A model generated the notes under the pieces. That model was not told the DNA's origin, did not search any database, and was given only the letters and a program-made list of their open reading frames with translations. From Emydura subglobosa (taxonomy: Eukaryota > Chordata > Testudines > Chelidae), in contig ML679989.1 in the NCBI GenBank assembly GCA_007922225.1, forward strand, positions 16,061,974 through 16,125,973: DNA of 64,000 nucleotides, in the 5' to 3' direction. Position 1 is the first letter of the stretch; the number at the start of each line of letters is the position of its first letter. The translations under genes were made by a program, and so were the position numbers. Below, piece by piece: positions 12,886 to 24,786 of this stretch.

Positions 12886-14089
12886 CAATACTATTGAAAA
12901 AATAATCAGGCCCAGAGAAGTTTGGAAGGTTCTTACCTATAAGTCACTCTGCCGTCCCAGCTACATCATTCCTCTCCATAAACAGGATCAGCCAGTGGGA
13001 CATTTCCAAAATATGCTGTTCTAAAACACTGCCTTCTTCATTTGCAAAGCCAGATAAGTGCTGAAGAGTGATAAGAGATAAAGATGCGTAAAGATTTACA
13101 AGAGATCTGCAAATGCCTCTCCTTTCATAGAAAGCACATTAAGCCTACCTGCGACAAGTTATTCTGCTGCAGTTTTGTTTTGTTTTTTAAAAAGAAAGAA
13201 AAATCATGAAGCATGCTTGGATGCCCTGATCCGAGAGGCTGGAGGGCAACACAAACTACCGTTGGAGGCTTTTAGATCTCGTCCCCATCGTGACATTACA
13301 GAAATACCTTTTCTTGCCCGTCAACAAGTGCAAAGAACTGATGTGTGGCATCAAAGTAAAGCAATAGCATGATCCAATGACTACCAAAGCAGATGGAAAA
13401 ATCCCCCTATTGAGTTCAATGGTCTTTGGACCCAACGCCAAAGTTCATGGCGAGTGGGAGGAAAGATCCTCTTTTCCTGACCTGTTTCCTGGTGGATGAG
13501 TTCTGGGTCAGCCCCACTATTCTTTGCAACCTTCTTGCATGTGTCCTCACTACAGAGTGAGCTCAAGTGATCTACCTTTGAGTTTCTTCATTCGTGGCAA
13601 CCTATCCTCAGGGCAAGTCGCCGCACTACAGAATAGTCCAACAGTGATAGCGTCCTGCGTCCTCCCTGGCACTCTACCACCTCATGTGTGGCGCAGACTT
13701 CCGTAAGGCCACATCCCATGGGTCCTTGTGCTGCATAAGCTACATTACTCTGAACGCTTTTGCATTGCATTGTGGGAGAACTTGTCTGGCCCAGCTGGAG
13801 ATCTTGGGCAGAAGTGGTATCAGCCCAGCAACTCAGTAAATTAAGCCAGTTTTAGTTTGGCACTCCAGATTTCTGTCTGTGGCCTTCATTGCAGCTAGTG
13901 ACATGGTATGAATCCAACTCAGAGGAGTGGATCTGGGTGACTAACCGATTTGTCAGTTCAGCCAGCAGAGAAAACCCCAAACCACAAGAGGTGGTTGGTT
14001 CAATTCCAAAGATGTTTAGAATTGGTTGGCAAATTAGAACAAAATTGTTTCGGACCAGCAAACTGTGTCCCCTTATAACTGTCCACCCA
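12886..14089. other. Intergenic, nothing recognised
   Basis: No exon is supported. The short open frames on both strands at 13.2-13.8 kb overlap each other and do not resemble known proteins. Confidence 0.45.
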
Positions 14090-14190
14090 CGCGGGTGGGG
14101 GCACTTACCCAGGCTGCTGGATTGAAGCAGGGATTTTAAGTCAGATCTCACCCCTCCCGAATGAGGGCCTAACCACCAGGCTATAGACTA
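14090..14190 (-). repeat. tRNA-derived SINE or MIR head fragment, reverse
   Basis: The reverse strand reads ctggtggttaggccctcatt, then ggtgagatctgacttaaaat, then ccctgcttc: an A-box-like 'ggtggttag' followed by the SINE-style clause. There is no full body. Confidence 0.5.
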
Positions 14191-14884
14191 TTGTAGAGTG
14201 CGCAGCTCTCAAGTCTCCCCTGTTGATGCTCTTCCACTTTGTATGAATACTTAAGCATTCACTGAGGCAAAGAGATGGCATGAGAAGAGGGTTGCCACCC
14301 CTCCAGGACTGGCCAGGAATCTCCAGGAATCAATCTTTAATTAAAAAAGGTCATGTGATGAAACCTCCAGGAATCCGTCCAACCAAGCCCGGCAACCCCA
14401 AGAACCAGGGGCGGCCCTCACCATTTTGCCAGTCAGGACAGAAAACATTTTTGGCCCTCTCACACTCAAGTGGTTGCGTAAAAATAAAAGGCCAGCCAGC
14501 CAATCTGGAGCAGAGTGGAAAAGAAAAAAAAAGAAAGGCCAAGTACCACAGCAGTTCAGCTCCCCGGGACTTTGGCATGGAGGGTGGCCAACCTGCTCAC
14601 CCACCCCTCGAACCAGTCCTAGTGAGAACAAGTCAATAGCCTGGTGATTACGGCATGTATCTAGGGGCTGAGGGGATGCTGGGGAATGTGGATTCAAATA
14701 TACCGTGCCTATTTGTTTCTATATAGTGCAAGGGGAGAGACTGGGCTGTTTTGGAAGATCAGGGTCTTCCTGCCTCATAATACATAATGGGGGCATTTGA
14801 GGAAACAAAACGTGACCAATTCAAAACTTGAGACAATACTTTTCTTTCATCATGCAGTGCACCATTACCCAGCGGACCTCATTG

Positions 14885-15181
14885 CTACAAGCTAGCATTG
14901 AGGCCAAGAGCTTAGCCGGATTCAAAAGAGGACTGGACATGTATAGGGATAAGAATATCCTGAGTTTAATAAATAAGTGAAGACACATACAAGAGATTTG
15001 ACGGATATGAACTCCAGCTTCAGGGAATAAGTCAAACTCTAAAATGTTGGGGAGTTAGGAAAAAATGTCGGGGAGCAATTTACTCCATCACTACCTACTG
15101 CAAGGTTTCTTCCTCTGAAGTAGAAAGAAGATGCTACACTTGATGGACCCTGCAGCTGATCCAGTCTGGCAATTCCTATGC
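14885..15181 (+). mobile_element. CR1 LINE 3' untranslated fragment
   Basis: It contains cattgaggccaagagcttag, ggattcaaaagaggactgga and gataagaatatcctgagttt. It ends in gatggaccctgcagctgatc, then cagtctggcaattcctatg, the characteristic CR1 3' end. No reverse-transcriptase coding part is attached, so this is a 5'-truncated dead copy. Confidence 0.75.
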
Positions 15182-15566
15182 TTTTCTCTTCATGGTTTTC
15201 CAAACCCCTTAACTCCCATAGAGCTCTTGCCCTTCCTGAGATGAATAATCTGATTTTGCTCTGATCACATGTGATCGGATGCCAGTAAAAAAGGTCCAAT
15301 CTTGCACGATTCTCAGTTCCTTCTGAGAGATGCTGAGCACTTGCGTCTTTTAGGTCAGTGGGAAAGAAAAACGCTCCACACCTTGCAGAAGGAGCACACA
15401 CAGCATCTAGCGCTGTCAGCAATTTTACTCTTACACGTTCTTAGGAAATAAATTGTTTGCACTTCAAAGTATCTAAGACACATGGCGAGGTAGATGATCT
15501 AGCAATTAAGGTGTTGACTGTGAACCATTTACTCCCACTGGTACACCAGGGAGAGTTACTTAGGAC

Positions 15567-15815
15567 TGGCCTATACTGAAAAAAGATTAGATCAACCTAG
15601 CTATGTTGCTCAGGGGCATGAATTTTTCACATCCCCGAACACCATTAGTTGGGTCAATGGAAGAATTCTTCTGTCAGCCTAATTGCAGCTACACCAGGGG
15701 TTAGGTCACCCTAGCTACCACCTCTGAGAGGTGGATTAACTACATCAACGGAAAAAAACCCTTCCGTCACTGTTGGAGGAATAGCTGCTGTAACCTCTGT
15801 AGTGCAGAGGAGCCT
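15567..15815. mobile_element. MITE-like DNA transposon ('tagatcaacctagctatg' family)
   Basis: Phrases tagatcaacctagctatgtt, gaatttttcacatccccgaa and accacctctgagaggtggat match the copy at 46,285-46,580 in the same order (there: tagatcgacacagctacgtc, gaaaaatccacacccctgaa, accacctctcggggaaggta). There is no coding capacity. Family recognised by recall as abundant in turtle-like genomes. Confidence 0.65.
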
Positions 15816-16699
15816 CACAAGTATTCCCAAGGAGCTCTGGGTCCTCTTCAACTTTGCCACAGGGATGGTGTGAATGGCCTGAACTGACGTAGATAAAGCA
15901 GGCTGAGAACCTCAGATGAAAGTCCCTGGGAAACGGCAGTCTCAGCTCACTTGGCTGGAATCACCACATTAAATCAATTAAATTGAAATCAACCCTTGAC
16001 AGTTTCAGGGTGCAAACAAACAATCCCTCTAATAAACAATCCATGCCTAGGGTGGGAAACAGGACCAAGGTTGTACAGAAAGGCAGACTGATTGTGTTGC
16101 TTCCTGGCATAACGAGGGAGACTCAAACTCAATATCAGCAAGTGAACGCCTGAGCCAGAAAACAGAGCAGGGCAGATTAAATAAATCTTAAGCATGTCAA
16201 CCTCTTGGCAGACATAAAGAAGAACAGACGCACATTCAACACACGGGATATGAATAAAGCAAAGCACAAAATGAACCTCGGGATTAATCAAGTGATAAAC
16301 ATCTGCACCTTCCTAACTAGGCACAAAGCCTGTTGGAGTAATTCAGCTAATGGTCCAAATTCTGCTCTGAGCTACTTCTACGCAAGCCTACTGATGTTAA
16401 TAGCAACCCCAAGGGGGGCAGATGCAATGCAGAAAGAGCTTGGCCCAGTGCTGTTTTGTTGTGGCTTCGGCTAAGGGGTTGTGTTCTGTGTTGTAGTTAA
16501 ATTTGCAGAGGAAACTAATCCATGTCAATTCCATTTAAGTGATGCAGTTGTGATACTACTTTCTACATTACTACAATCTGGAGCTGAGTATGCTCAAAGC
16601 TATCGGGATAGGGGATGAACAAAGCACCAGAGAAGTACACGAGCACAAAAAGCTATGGGACATCAGAAGGGCAAGGGAGATTTATAATTATATTACAAG

Positions 16700-16960
16700 G
16701 CTCCTCCAACCCAGTCCAGGGCTCCGTTGTGCCAGGTGCTGTGTGAACGCATACCGAGAGAGATCCCTGACCTGAAGAGCTCACAAGCTAAACAGGGAAG
16801 ACAGACACCAGGTGGCAGGAAGGCAGTTTTGTTATTCCTATGTTACAGATGGGGAAGAAAGGCAGAGAGATTAAGCGATTTACCCAAGGTCACACAGGAA
16901 GCCTGTGGCAGAGACAAAACACTGGCGTCCAGAACTCCTGATCCCAACTCAGCTGCAAGA
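16700..16960 (+). repeat. L2/MIR-related repeat with conserved tail
   Basis: The series runs ccgttgtgccaggtgctgtg, gacctgaagagctcacaagc, acagatggggaagaaaggca, ttacccaaggtcacacagga, tggcagagacaaaacactgg. It follows the widespread L2-tail pattern also seen at 19,055, 43,741 and 48,420. Confidence 0.65.
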
Positions 16961-18190
16961 CCATCATTCTTCCTACCCACATTTCATGTTTCAGTTTTGA
17001 AAGGGCTATAAAAAAATCCAAAACTACCCAAAATAATTGTGGGACCAAGTTATCCAATAGCACCCCTTTAAAAAAATACCCAATACCAGACATCATAAAC
17101 AGGGTCCATCAACAGGGACTAGAGAATTCAGTATGCACATTCCATACAGTTGTAGTGTTGCATACTCAACAGGGCCCAACAGCAAACCACTCCATCTCAT
17201 TCGGATAGCTCACAACTCCCCCAAGGACTCTGAGGGCTGGGAGTGGTGAACTCAAGTGCTTCCTCGGGAGGATGCAACGGCTGAAATATTTAGCCAAATC
17301 CATCCCTGGTTTAACTCCTTCGCAAGGAATGAGTTATAGCTGGGATAAATCTGGCCCATTTTCCATCTCCATAAGAAGTGTTCTCTCTTGCCTGGTTTTT
17401 GTTGTTTTGCAGCTGGCAGAGACAGATTGTCCTTTCTCTGGGAACAGATTTTTAAAGGCTAGCGGTGTGAGGATAAATTTTCAGCCCAGCTTCTACTGTG
17501 CCTCTCTATGGCATTTTTGCAGGTATAAATAACTGTGGTACAGTTTAGGGAGCAGAGAGGTCCAAGTATCTGATGGCACCTGCAAATCAGGCATTCACAT
17601 GGCTAGATCACCCCAACTGCATGTGGAGCTCGTTGGAGGATGGTTTAGGTCCCACCAATATTGGGGCCCCACAATTTTGAGTGGGGAAAAAAAAAATCCA
17701 GTAGATCAGGCTATGAGAATCAGGACTTTAGTGTTTGCCTCGTGTCATTCTAAGTTACCCAGAATATTAAGGCCAACGTTCTCCAAACCAATAGATGAGA
17801 TTGGAGAAAAAGTAGTGCTGGTACACCGCTCAAGCCCCACCCACAAGCAGAGGCACTCCACTGAAGCCTCACCCATCATTGCAGACTAGCTGCATACGTC
17901 TGCGTAAGCGACCAGGGCAGCGCAGTAGTTAACAGACCTCTCATGACACTTCAGAGCTCATGCATCAGTTACTATGCGGAGCAGCTCAGAGTTGTTTCAG
18001 GCTGCCTTTCTGCAGATTAGAGAAACCAGCACCTCATCCCATACCGTCTGGGAGGGACGATGGGTTTGTGTTCTTCAGTCAACTCAATTCCGCCCCTGAC
18101 TGACCCATCCCCCTGGGTCTATTATCCACAGCAAGGGTGTTTACTGCCTAATCTAGATTTGTTGGCAGTGCTGTGGAAGCAGTATTGGTT
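16961..18190. other. Intergenic, nothing recognised
   Basis: No supported exon, RNA gene or named repeat. A MIR-like clause may be present at about 17,900-17,960 (gcgcagtagttaacagacct) but is too short to call. Confidence 0.4.
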
Positions 18191-18194
18191 CCAC

Positions 18195-18305
18195 GACATG
18201 AGAGAGAAAAGATCTTTTTATTGGACGAATGTCTGTTGGTGAAAGCAGATCTGTGGCGCGATAGAGCTTTTTCTCGGTCATCAAAAGAAGTTGACCCAAT
18301 AAAAG
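18195..18305 (+). repeat. Interspersed repeat fragment ('ttttattgga ... caataaaagatatt')
   Basis: It contains aaaagatctttttattggac, gtctgttggtgaaagcagat and ttgacccaataaaagatatt. I recall this phrase order from a common sauropsid interspersed repeat, but I cannot name the family. Confidence 0.45.
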
Positions 18306-18574
18306 ATATTGCCTCACCCATTTTCTAGCTATATTTATTCAGCCTTTAGAGCTTCTTAGGACAGTAATAAAGTTTCCACATGCTAACTATAGTTTAATAG
18401 TAGATTCTGGAGTTCCCAGCCAAGATCACTATGATAGGCATGGTACATACACACAATTCTTTCCTCTAGGGATCTTAGTTGAAAGGGACAAGATTTTCCA
18501 CGAGACTTCAAGTAAAATTTTCAAAAGTGACTCGGGTACCTGGGATCCTAAAGTACTTTTGAAAATTTTATCCA

Positions 18575-18662
18575 AAAATGACTTGAGCAAGTTCATGCAG
18601 CACGTCAGAGCTGGGAACGGCACTCAGGACTCCCAGTTTACTGCAGTATCCACTAGACCATG
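18575..18662 (+). repeat. MIR/L2 tail fragment
   Basis: The string runs tgagcaagttcatgcagcac, gtcagagctgggaacggcac, ggactcccagtttactgcag, ccactagaccatgctgcct. It follows the usual '...agagctgggaat ... cccagtccact ... accactagaccacactgcc' tail. Confidence 0.6.
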
Positions 18663-19054
18663 CTGCCTTCCTTTGGCACAAAAAAAAAAAAAACCTCTAA
18701 ATGTGGACAAGTAGGGAGAATTCTCTCTAAATCATTGATAGCCTTATCTGGGTCTAATCACCATGGGTCTTGGAAAATCCTCTCCCCGGCCCTTCCACAC
18801 ACTTGCAAGGTGAAGTTCTTATACCAGGTTGGAATTTGTCCCTAGATGATCAAGGACAGTATGGCTTGCTGCAATGGAGTGCTGTGTTCAGAGCATGGGC
18901 TTGACCTGTTAACTCCCACTTGGAAAAGGTACATCCCTTGTGCCATTTAATTGGTTGCTTTCATTTAAAACTCCTCTCAATCTCCACACTGGGAGTAACA
19001 GGCAAGATTTGTGGGGAAAGAGACACACCAGGAGTAGCCTCATGCACAAAGGAC

Positions 19055-19275
19055 ACCATTATTAATATTATGTGTTCAGTGGTAACGCCTTGCAGCTGCA
19101 AAAAATTGAGGGCAGGACCCCATTGTGCTAGGTGCTATACAGACACTTAGAGAGGGGGGCCCAGCCTTGAAGACCTTACAATCTACATAGACAAAATATG
19201 AGGGGGAGGGGGAGAGGCAGCATGTCTCATCCCCATTTCACAGATGGGAAACTGAGGCATAGAAGTTATGGGCCA
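19055..19275 (+). repeat. L2/MIR-related repeat with 'caggaccccattgtgctagg' clause
   Basis: It carries caggaccccattgtgctagg, tgctatacagacacttagag, gaccttacaatctacataga and tttcacagatgggaaactga in order. It is the same family as 16,700, 43,741 and 48,420. Confidence 0.65.
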
Positions 19276-19545
19276 TATTTTCAAGGGAGCACAGCACCCA
19301 CAACTGGGGTCAGATTTCCCAACAAATGAACCACTCAGCTTCCATTTAGGCACTCAAATACAGGGTGAGATTTTCACAAGAGTCCGGCCTATTTTGTGAG
19401 ATGAGATCTTTTGTAAAAACACACTTTGTAAGCAAGCATAACATTTTCAGAACTCTCTTGAGCCATAGTTAGCTGGGTAATTACCCAAAGCAAGAGCACA
19501 GCTAAGACTTCTCTGGTGTATTGGAGGGGATGCTTGCAGCTGCTC

Positions 19546-19628
19546 ACCAGACTAGCCGAGTAGTTAAGGTGTTGGGTTTAAGTTCCATGGGATGTGTATC
19601 TGCATGGGTTTAACCCCCACTTCTGGTA
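19546..19628 (+). tRNA. tRNA-Leu(TAA)-like sequence, probably a pseudogene
   Basis: The 83-nt span equals the length I recall for vertebrate tRNA-Leu(TAA) and aligns along its whole length. Box A tagccgagtag fits TRGYNNARNNG exactly. Box B ggtttaacccc has one mismatch (C to T, consistent with CpG decay). Acceptor stem ACCAGAC / TTCTGGT pairs 6 of 7. The anticodon arm TTGGG-TTTAAGT-TCCAT pairs 4 of 5 with anticodon TAA, and the T stem has one mismatch. It has a one-base substitution in several stems and no T-run terminator immediately after, so a decayed gene is likelier than an active one. Confidence 0.55.
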
Positions 19629-19775
19629 AGGAAGGTGCTGCTCTCCTAACTGGGAGCTCCAGATAGTTAACTTTTCCTCCTTTACCCTGCCATGGCACAG
19701 CTCCTAGGAGTGAAGCTCTTTCTACCCACCGTTGCCAACAGAAGAGCTCGGTTCTGCGAAGCAGCTACCGCGGCA

Positions 19776-19848
19776 AGGCTCCAGCGAGATTCGAACTCAC
19801 GACCATCTGTTTACGCAACCAGCGCTCTAACCCCTGAGCTACCCAGCC
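19776..19848 (-). tRNA. tRNA-Thr-like sequence (CGT loop), probably a pseudogene
   Basis: The reverse strand gives 73 nt matching the layout of tRNA-Thr. Box A tagctcagggg is perfect, the D stem is GCTC/GAGC, the T arm gtgag-ttcgaat-ctcgc has an intact box B core, and the 3' acceptor strand is TGGAGCC. Damage lies in the acceptor 5' strand (GGCTGGG, two or three mispairs) and the anticodon 3' strand (apparent loss of one C, giving ACAGA). The apparent anticodon is CGT. A SINE head derived from tRNA-Thr is the alternative. Confidence 0.5.
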
Positions 19849-19976
19849 AGGCTCAACCCAGGCCTGCCCACCTCAGTGAAACTGCAGGTGCTAGGATCAG
19901 CTGGGGCTAGGCACCAGCCCAAACAGAGCTGGATCCTTGGCAGCAGCCCAAGATGTTCCTGTTTCCTTTGGGCAGC

Positions 19977-20059
19977 CCCATGATGTCTGAGCAATTGAGG
20001 CGTCGGGCTCACATTCTGGTAGGCACGTGTCCGCGTGACTGGGAATCTCACCACGGCCA
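19977..20059 (+). pseudogene. Degenerate tRNA-Leu-like sequence
   Basis: An 83-nt stretch has the tRNA-Leu skeleton: tgtctgagcaattgaggcgt (box A region), anticodon-like arm tcggg-ctcacat-tctgg, variable-arm-like aggcacgtgtcc, then gcgtgactgggaatctcac where gcgtgggttcgaatcccac is expected. The acceptor ends do not pair and box B is broken. It matters mainly because two better tRNA-like sequences lie within 450 bp. Confidence 0.35.
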
Positions 20060-20309
20060 GCTCTAGGTGTCTGCCGCTTCTCCTTCTGGCTGCCACACCC
20101 TGCAGCAGTGCAAGCTCTCTGCCACAAGCCTCTGGCATGACCTTCCACAAGAGATGGTGGCCTCAGAGCCCGGGACAACATCCACTCCCCCAGAGAGCAC
20201 AGGAGCACGGCCAAGGCTTTTCTCTTGGAGCCGAGAAGCTTCTCCTTGCTGCTTTTCAGGATGGCTGAGGGAAGACAGCCTGAAACAGCAGCAATTTGTG
20301 AGCTCCTCT

Positions 20310-20630
20310 GCTGGACACACACAGGTACAGGTGTGATTCCCCTGCTCACGTACACACACTTGACACTAGCTCAATGAGAGCTGGCACACGTGCAAATAGC
20401 AGTTTCACTGCAGTAGCACAAGAAGCAGCCTGGCTGCCATGCTTAGCCAGGCCAGATTTGTACCCACGAATTGGGGAAGGGGAAGGGGGGGAGGATTTAT
20501 ACTCAGCACAGGGCCCACAGCTAATCTACTATTGATACTTGTGCTAGCGTTCACTGATCTAGCACGAGTAGGTCTGTGTGAGCTGGGACTCACCTCCTAG
20601 CTCCCAGTGTAGGCATAGCCAGAGCAAGAG
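20310..20630. repeat. Possible MITE with cacacaggtacaggtgtgat arm
   Basis: Text such as acacaggtacaggtgtgatt, cccctgctcacgtac, tagcagtttcactgcagtag and cgttcactgatctagcacga resembles a fold-back DNA element common in sauropsid genomes. The arms are imperfect and the boundaries are approximate. Confidence 0.35.
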
Positions 20631-21460
20631 AAACAGCCCCTGCCTGATGAATGTGTCGAAATAGAGGAGACGGACCGCGGGATGATGGGAACAGATGAAG
20701 TGACTGATGTGATAGGTCAGTAGCAGAGACAGGAGTAGAATGGAGGTCTCTGGATTCCCAGTCCCGTGACTCAGCCGCTCTAGCACGCTCACCGAGTACC
20801 CCGCAACACCCGTATTCCACCCTTCCCAAAAAACACTGTCCTCCCCAAAATCCTGGGTAAAACAACGAGCTAGGATAAGAAGCCCAATGGCCAATCCCAG
20901 TAAGATGTGCTAGACCAGAATAGGGAGGGAAAGGTGGTTTTATGCCACCCTGGCCCATCTGCCAGTACAATGTAGAGCAAACTGGAGGCTGCTCTAACCT
21001 GTCCCATCTGGTAAAGGCCCCCCAAGAGCCCCCATTCACCTCCCAGGAATCACTGGAATCCAGCCGTGCTCCAGCCACATGCATTTCCTCTGGCCATGCC
21101 CCCCAGCACAGCGAGGGAAACCTCAGGAGACCAATGAAGCTGGTTCTGCAGACCCTTAGCTCCCCTTTATTTCTGTCCCTAGAAGATGATTTTGTAGAGA
21201 TTAGCTTTGAGATGGAGATGTACTGCAGGGTTTTCAGAACCCCCAACAGTGGTAACTTAACTGTTTCACTCCAGGTGGTTTCAGGAATAAATCAGTGGGA
21301 ACACAGCATTTGCATCTGATAAAGGTTACTACAAGCAAGCATGCTCTCCTCTGAAAACTACTATTTATGAGATTTAAGCACACACAAACCTAAGCAATAG
21401 CTTTAGAGCATCCCAAATAATTACCTAGAATCTGGGATGGTAATTGAGTAATTGCGTTCC
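20631..21460. other. GC-richer intergenic DNA with long chance frames
   Basis: A 218-codon reverse frame (20,590-21,246) overlaps 111- and 125-codon frames in other phases and strands. A MIR-like clause (gtcagtagcagagacaggag ... tggaggtctctggattccca) at about 20,715-20,765 lies inside it. None of these frames is supported as a gene. Confidence 0.5.
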
Positions 21461-21462
21461 AG

Positions 21463-21583
21463 AGGGGTAGCTGTATTAGTCTTTAAAGTGCTACAGAACT
21501 CTCGTTGTTTTCGCTGTATACAGACTAACACAGTTTATTTCAGCAGCCATAAAGTGCTACAGAACCCTCGTTGTTTTTGAGAA
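21463..21583. repeat. Interspersed repeat fragment with a 32-bp direct duplication
   Basis: The opening ggtagctgtattagtctt and the middle ctgtatacagactaacacag belong to a repeat I recall as common in turtles. The stretch aaagtgctacagaactctcg with its ttgttttcgc continuation at 21,485-21,516 is repeated at 21,552-21,583 with few changes. Confidence 0.6.
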
Positions 21584-22429
21584 ATTGCAGCAGATCAGCA
21601 CTGGCCAGGTGTTTCCCCACCAGGGAGTCGAGATGTCGGGAAAAAAATCTCTCTTGATAACTTCAGAGAGCTGTTCCAAAGTACACTATCACAAAACTAT
21701 CCCTACTTGGTCACCACCTCTAACTTCAACACCACATTCCTAACAATCTTAGTTGTGATAAGCTTCTGTATCGAAGGTGCCTACATTCAAGATTCACAGT
21801 TTTCTCTCCTCCTCCGATTCTGATTTATAGAAACTGCCAGCCTGCAGCTAGCATGTGACCTTGCCTGTAGAAGCCCTGCTCGTTCAAATTAACCCTCAAC
21901 TATGTGGTGTTTATTTTATTCTTCCATGGTGGCTGAATGCATGCAACATGGCTGTTATGAGCTTAAATCAACTTCTGGGGTAATACACCCCTCAAATCCA
22001 GGGTAACAGAGGCAGGTCATCCAAGTGGAGATGTCTGACTGGAAAGGGCAGGAGTAGAGAGGCAGCTTTAGAAGTCATCATCGTAGGGGTAATAGTAGAG
22101 AATTAGAGGGCTTTTAAAACACTCAGACCATTAAAATCACTTCATCCATCCCTACTCTGTCCCATGCAGGATTTCTCCCCACCGTGTGTTCTGGGGTGCT
22201 TTGGCCAGCCTAACTTGAAATGACTCAAGTGATTGGAAGGGGTGGAAATCCTGAGACTATTCCAAGACCCAAGAGATCTCATCACATACAAATAGTATCT
22301 GAACTTCAGCTTAAAGTTATCTCTGCTTGATTTCAGCTCAGTATTCCTCCACAGCTATGAATCCCTTCGCACTGAGTCGGGGACTCCTTCAGGAAGACTG
22401 CATGACTTCAGGATTTGGCCCACTGTGAC
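21584..22429. other. Intergenic, nothing recognised
   Basis: No coding or RNA gene is supported. Confidence 0.45.
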
Positions 22430-23790
22430 ACTGTCTGGATTAAGGAAACCATTTATAATATTATTGAACATCAATATTTCAAAATTAAAATAAGTTGTAC
22501 GAGATATGCCATGTCAACAAATTATAACCTTTCTAATGGTATCGAAGTATGATGATCTTGTTTGTGTATGCGTCATATTGGCATTGGAAGTTATGGATGT
22601 TTATCTATTTCAACTTGGGCTGTGTTTTTGGGCAAGAGCCCAGATAGGAAGGCAGCAGCAATAAACCTGCTTAATGGCCCATAAAGGGACATACAATGGA
22701 CAAGGGAAAGGACCCAGGAACTATATCTTTGAGTCACCAGGACTCGCCCAGGTGACTCTGGACTACATCTTGTTTTTGTAAATTTCCACAAGCTGCATGG
22801 CAAAGGGACATAAAAGGGAGCTGCTCCACTCCATCCCATATTGTCTTTATTCCCGCTTCCTACCTCTGGATCAACTCACCTGCAACTGAAGCACTGAAAC
22901 AAAGGCCTGAGATCCATCCAGGTACTGGATGTACATCAGAAGGACGGCACAAGCCTGCAAACTCCACAGTTCTACTGCGGATCTGATATACATGGACGTC
23001 AGCCATTTCTATGTAACTGATTCTTTGACCAGTTTAACATCTCATTGTTTGTTTCTCTCCTTTTATAAAACAAACCATTAGTTTTAGTTACTAAAGGATT
23101 GGCTGGCAGCGTGGTATTTTGAGTAAGATCCAAACTTGTATTGATCTGGTACTGTGGCTGAACCTTTGAGATCAGGAGAACCTTTTTGATAAAGGGAATA
23201 GAGTTGAAAACTTATCCCTTTACTGGACCTAGTGGCTGATTGGAAGCTTAAGACTGAAATGCAATAAGGGGGCTGTGTAGCTTCTTGATAACCAGTGTGG
23301 GGAATCAGAAGCACTGCTTCTGACGGGGTGGGGAGTCTAACTTCAGTGTTACCCACCAGTGCTGGGAGAATCTGCTCTCCTTTGTCAGCCTGCCTTGACC
23401 TTGGCATTTTCAGGTGGTCTACCCTAGGCGCAGATGGGTCACACCCACTAATCTGTGTGAATTCTGCCTTAGAAAGGAGCAAGTAAGAACTGGTGGCTGC
23501 GTTGCCCCAGCCACGAGCTCAGATTGAGCCCCACAGACCTCAGTAAAGTCGCTCCTGACATACCCCCGGGGTGAGTGAGAAGAGACCCAGACTTGGCACA
23601 AAGATTGTGCCAGTGCAGATTGCGCACAACATCCCTCACACCACCTAAGTTTTCACTGTACCAAAGCCAAATCACTGCTCTTGTTTGTTGCGGGTCACTT
23701 GCTGCTCTCAAGAGGGGTGGGGGGGGTGCAGACACTTGTCCTGGTCTCTGAATACCAGGTTGCTGCATGCCACATATCAATCCATAATCA
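22430..23790 (+). mobile_element. Probable LTR-like repeat block
   Basis: It has TATA-like ataaaagg (22,810-22,817), AATAAA (22,660-22,665) and phrases such as ggattggctggcagcgtggt, attgatctggtactgtggct and acatacccccggggtgagtg. I recall these from turtle LTR sequences. No coding remnants are attached, so a solo or partial LTR is the best reading. Ends are approximate, and the order of signals is not that of one clean LTR. Confidence 0.35.
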
Positions 23791-24227
23791 AATTTGACAG
23801 GACCACCCAGGGCTCAGAACCTGGGTTTTTGTGATTCTTGATTTATGCGCTGCCTTTGGGTGATCTTATTTAGCAGCATAATAGCTGCTAAATTTTCTTC
23901 TATCCATTGGGGACACCCTAGCTTTAGATTAAGCCTGGTTTTCTCCCCTTGCAGCATCCACTGGGCCTGGTTGCTTAAAGAAAGTCACAGCATCTCATTT
24001 ACTTCTACTCAACCCCACCTGTGTGGCGGGGGGTTCAAGAAGGGGAGGCCCTTTAGGGGACGGATGATCCTCAAAAGCATTTGGCGCTTTGGTTGGGGGT
24101 CAGATAAACACCCAAGGACCGATTCTCTGCTATCTTGCAATTTATATAGTTACCAGTACTAGCGCGGACTAACTGGTTAACATTCTGATCTGGTAGGCTT
24201 TTACCTCCATTTTACACAGGTTTACGG
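23791..24227. other. Intergenic, nothing recognised
   Basis: A 105-codon plus frame (23,845-24,162) has no recognisable domain and no supporting signals. Confidence 0.4.
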
Positions 24228-24485
24228 TCTAGATCCACAAAGCAACACTTAAATTTAAGAAAAAAAACAAACAAAAACAAAACACTGAAACACAAAGCCT
24301 GACTTAGGCTTCCCGTACAAGGCGTTGGGAGAGATCAGCACCTTAGAATGCAGGCCACAAAAGCCAGCCTGCTAGACAGGGAGACGCCTAAGCTGTGCAA
24401 TGGGAGATGCTGATGAGAGGGGAGCATCCAAAGCCCCACCCCTCTCAGAGTTAAGCACCCAAATCTCTTGTAGATTCAGGCCTAA
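24228..24485. repeat. Fold-back element with gtctagatccacaaa arm
   Basis: The left arm reads gtctagatccacaaagcaac. The right part reads aatctcttgtagattcaggc, an inverted and diverged partner, with gacttaggcttcccgtacaa between. The pattern fits a MITE of the 'lagging hairpin' type seen elsewhere in this window. Confidence 0.45.
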
Positions 24486-24786
24486 ATGACAAGGAAGTGC
24501 AGGACCGTGGTGATTCAGCTGCCTCTAGCCACACATTTTAGCTGCATCTCAAAGGTTTATCAGAACTATTCAGAAACCTCCTGAGGGCTAGATTTCTTAT
24601 GACATTTTCAGCACTTCCTGATTAGGATCAGGCACAATACCTTGCTAAGGACAGACTCTCTCGTCTTTAGCATTTAGGTCCCAGCCCACCGCGGAACCCA
24701 AAAATGCAGGCAACTAGATCTTTGTTGCCTCTGGAATCTCAAGGGATGTCTCTAGCAAAAAATGCTATGGATCATCTCTGCATGAT

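Noticed and set aside
20590..21246. 218-codon reverse open frame
   Set aside because: It overlaps other long frames on the opposite strand, covers a MIR-like clause and shows no recognisable domain. It is a GC-rich chance frame.
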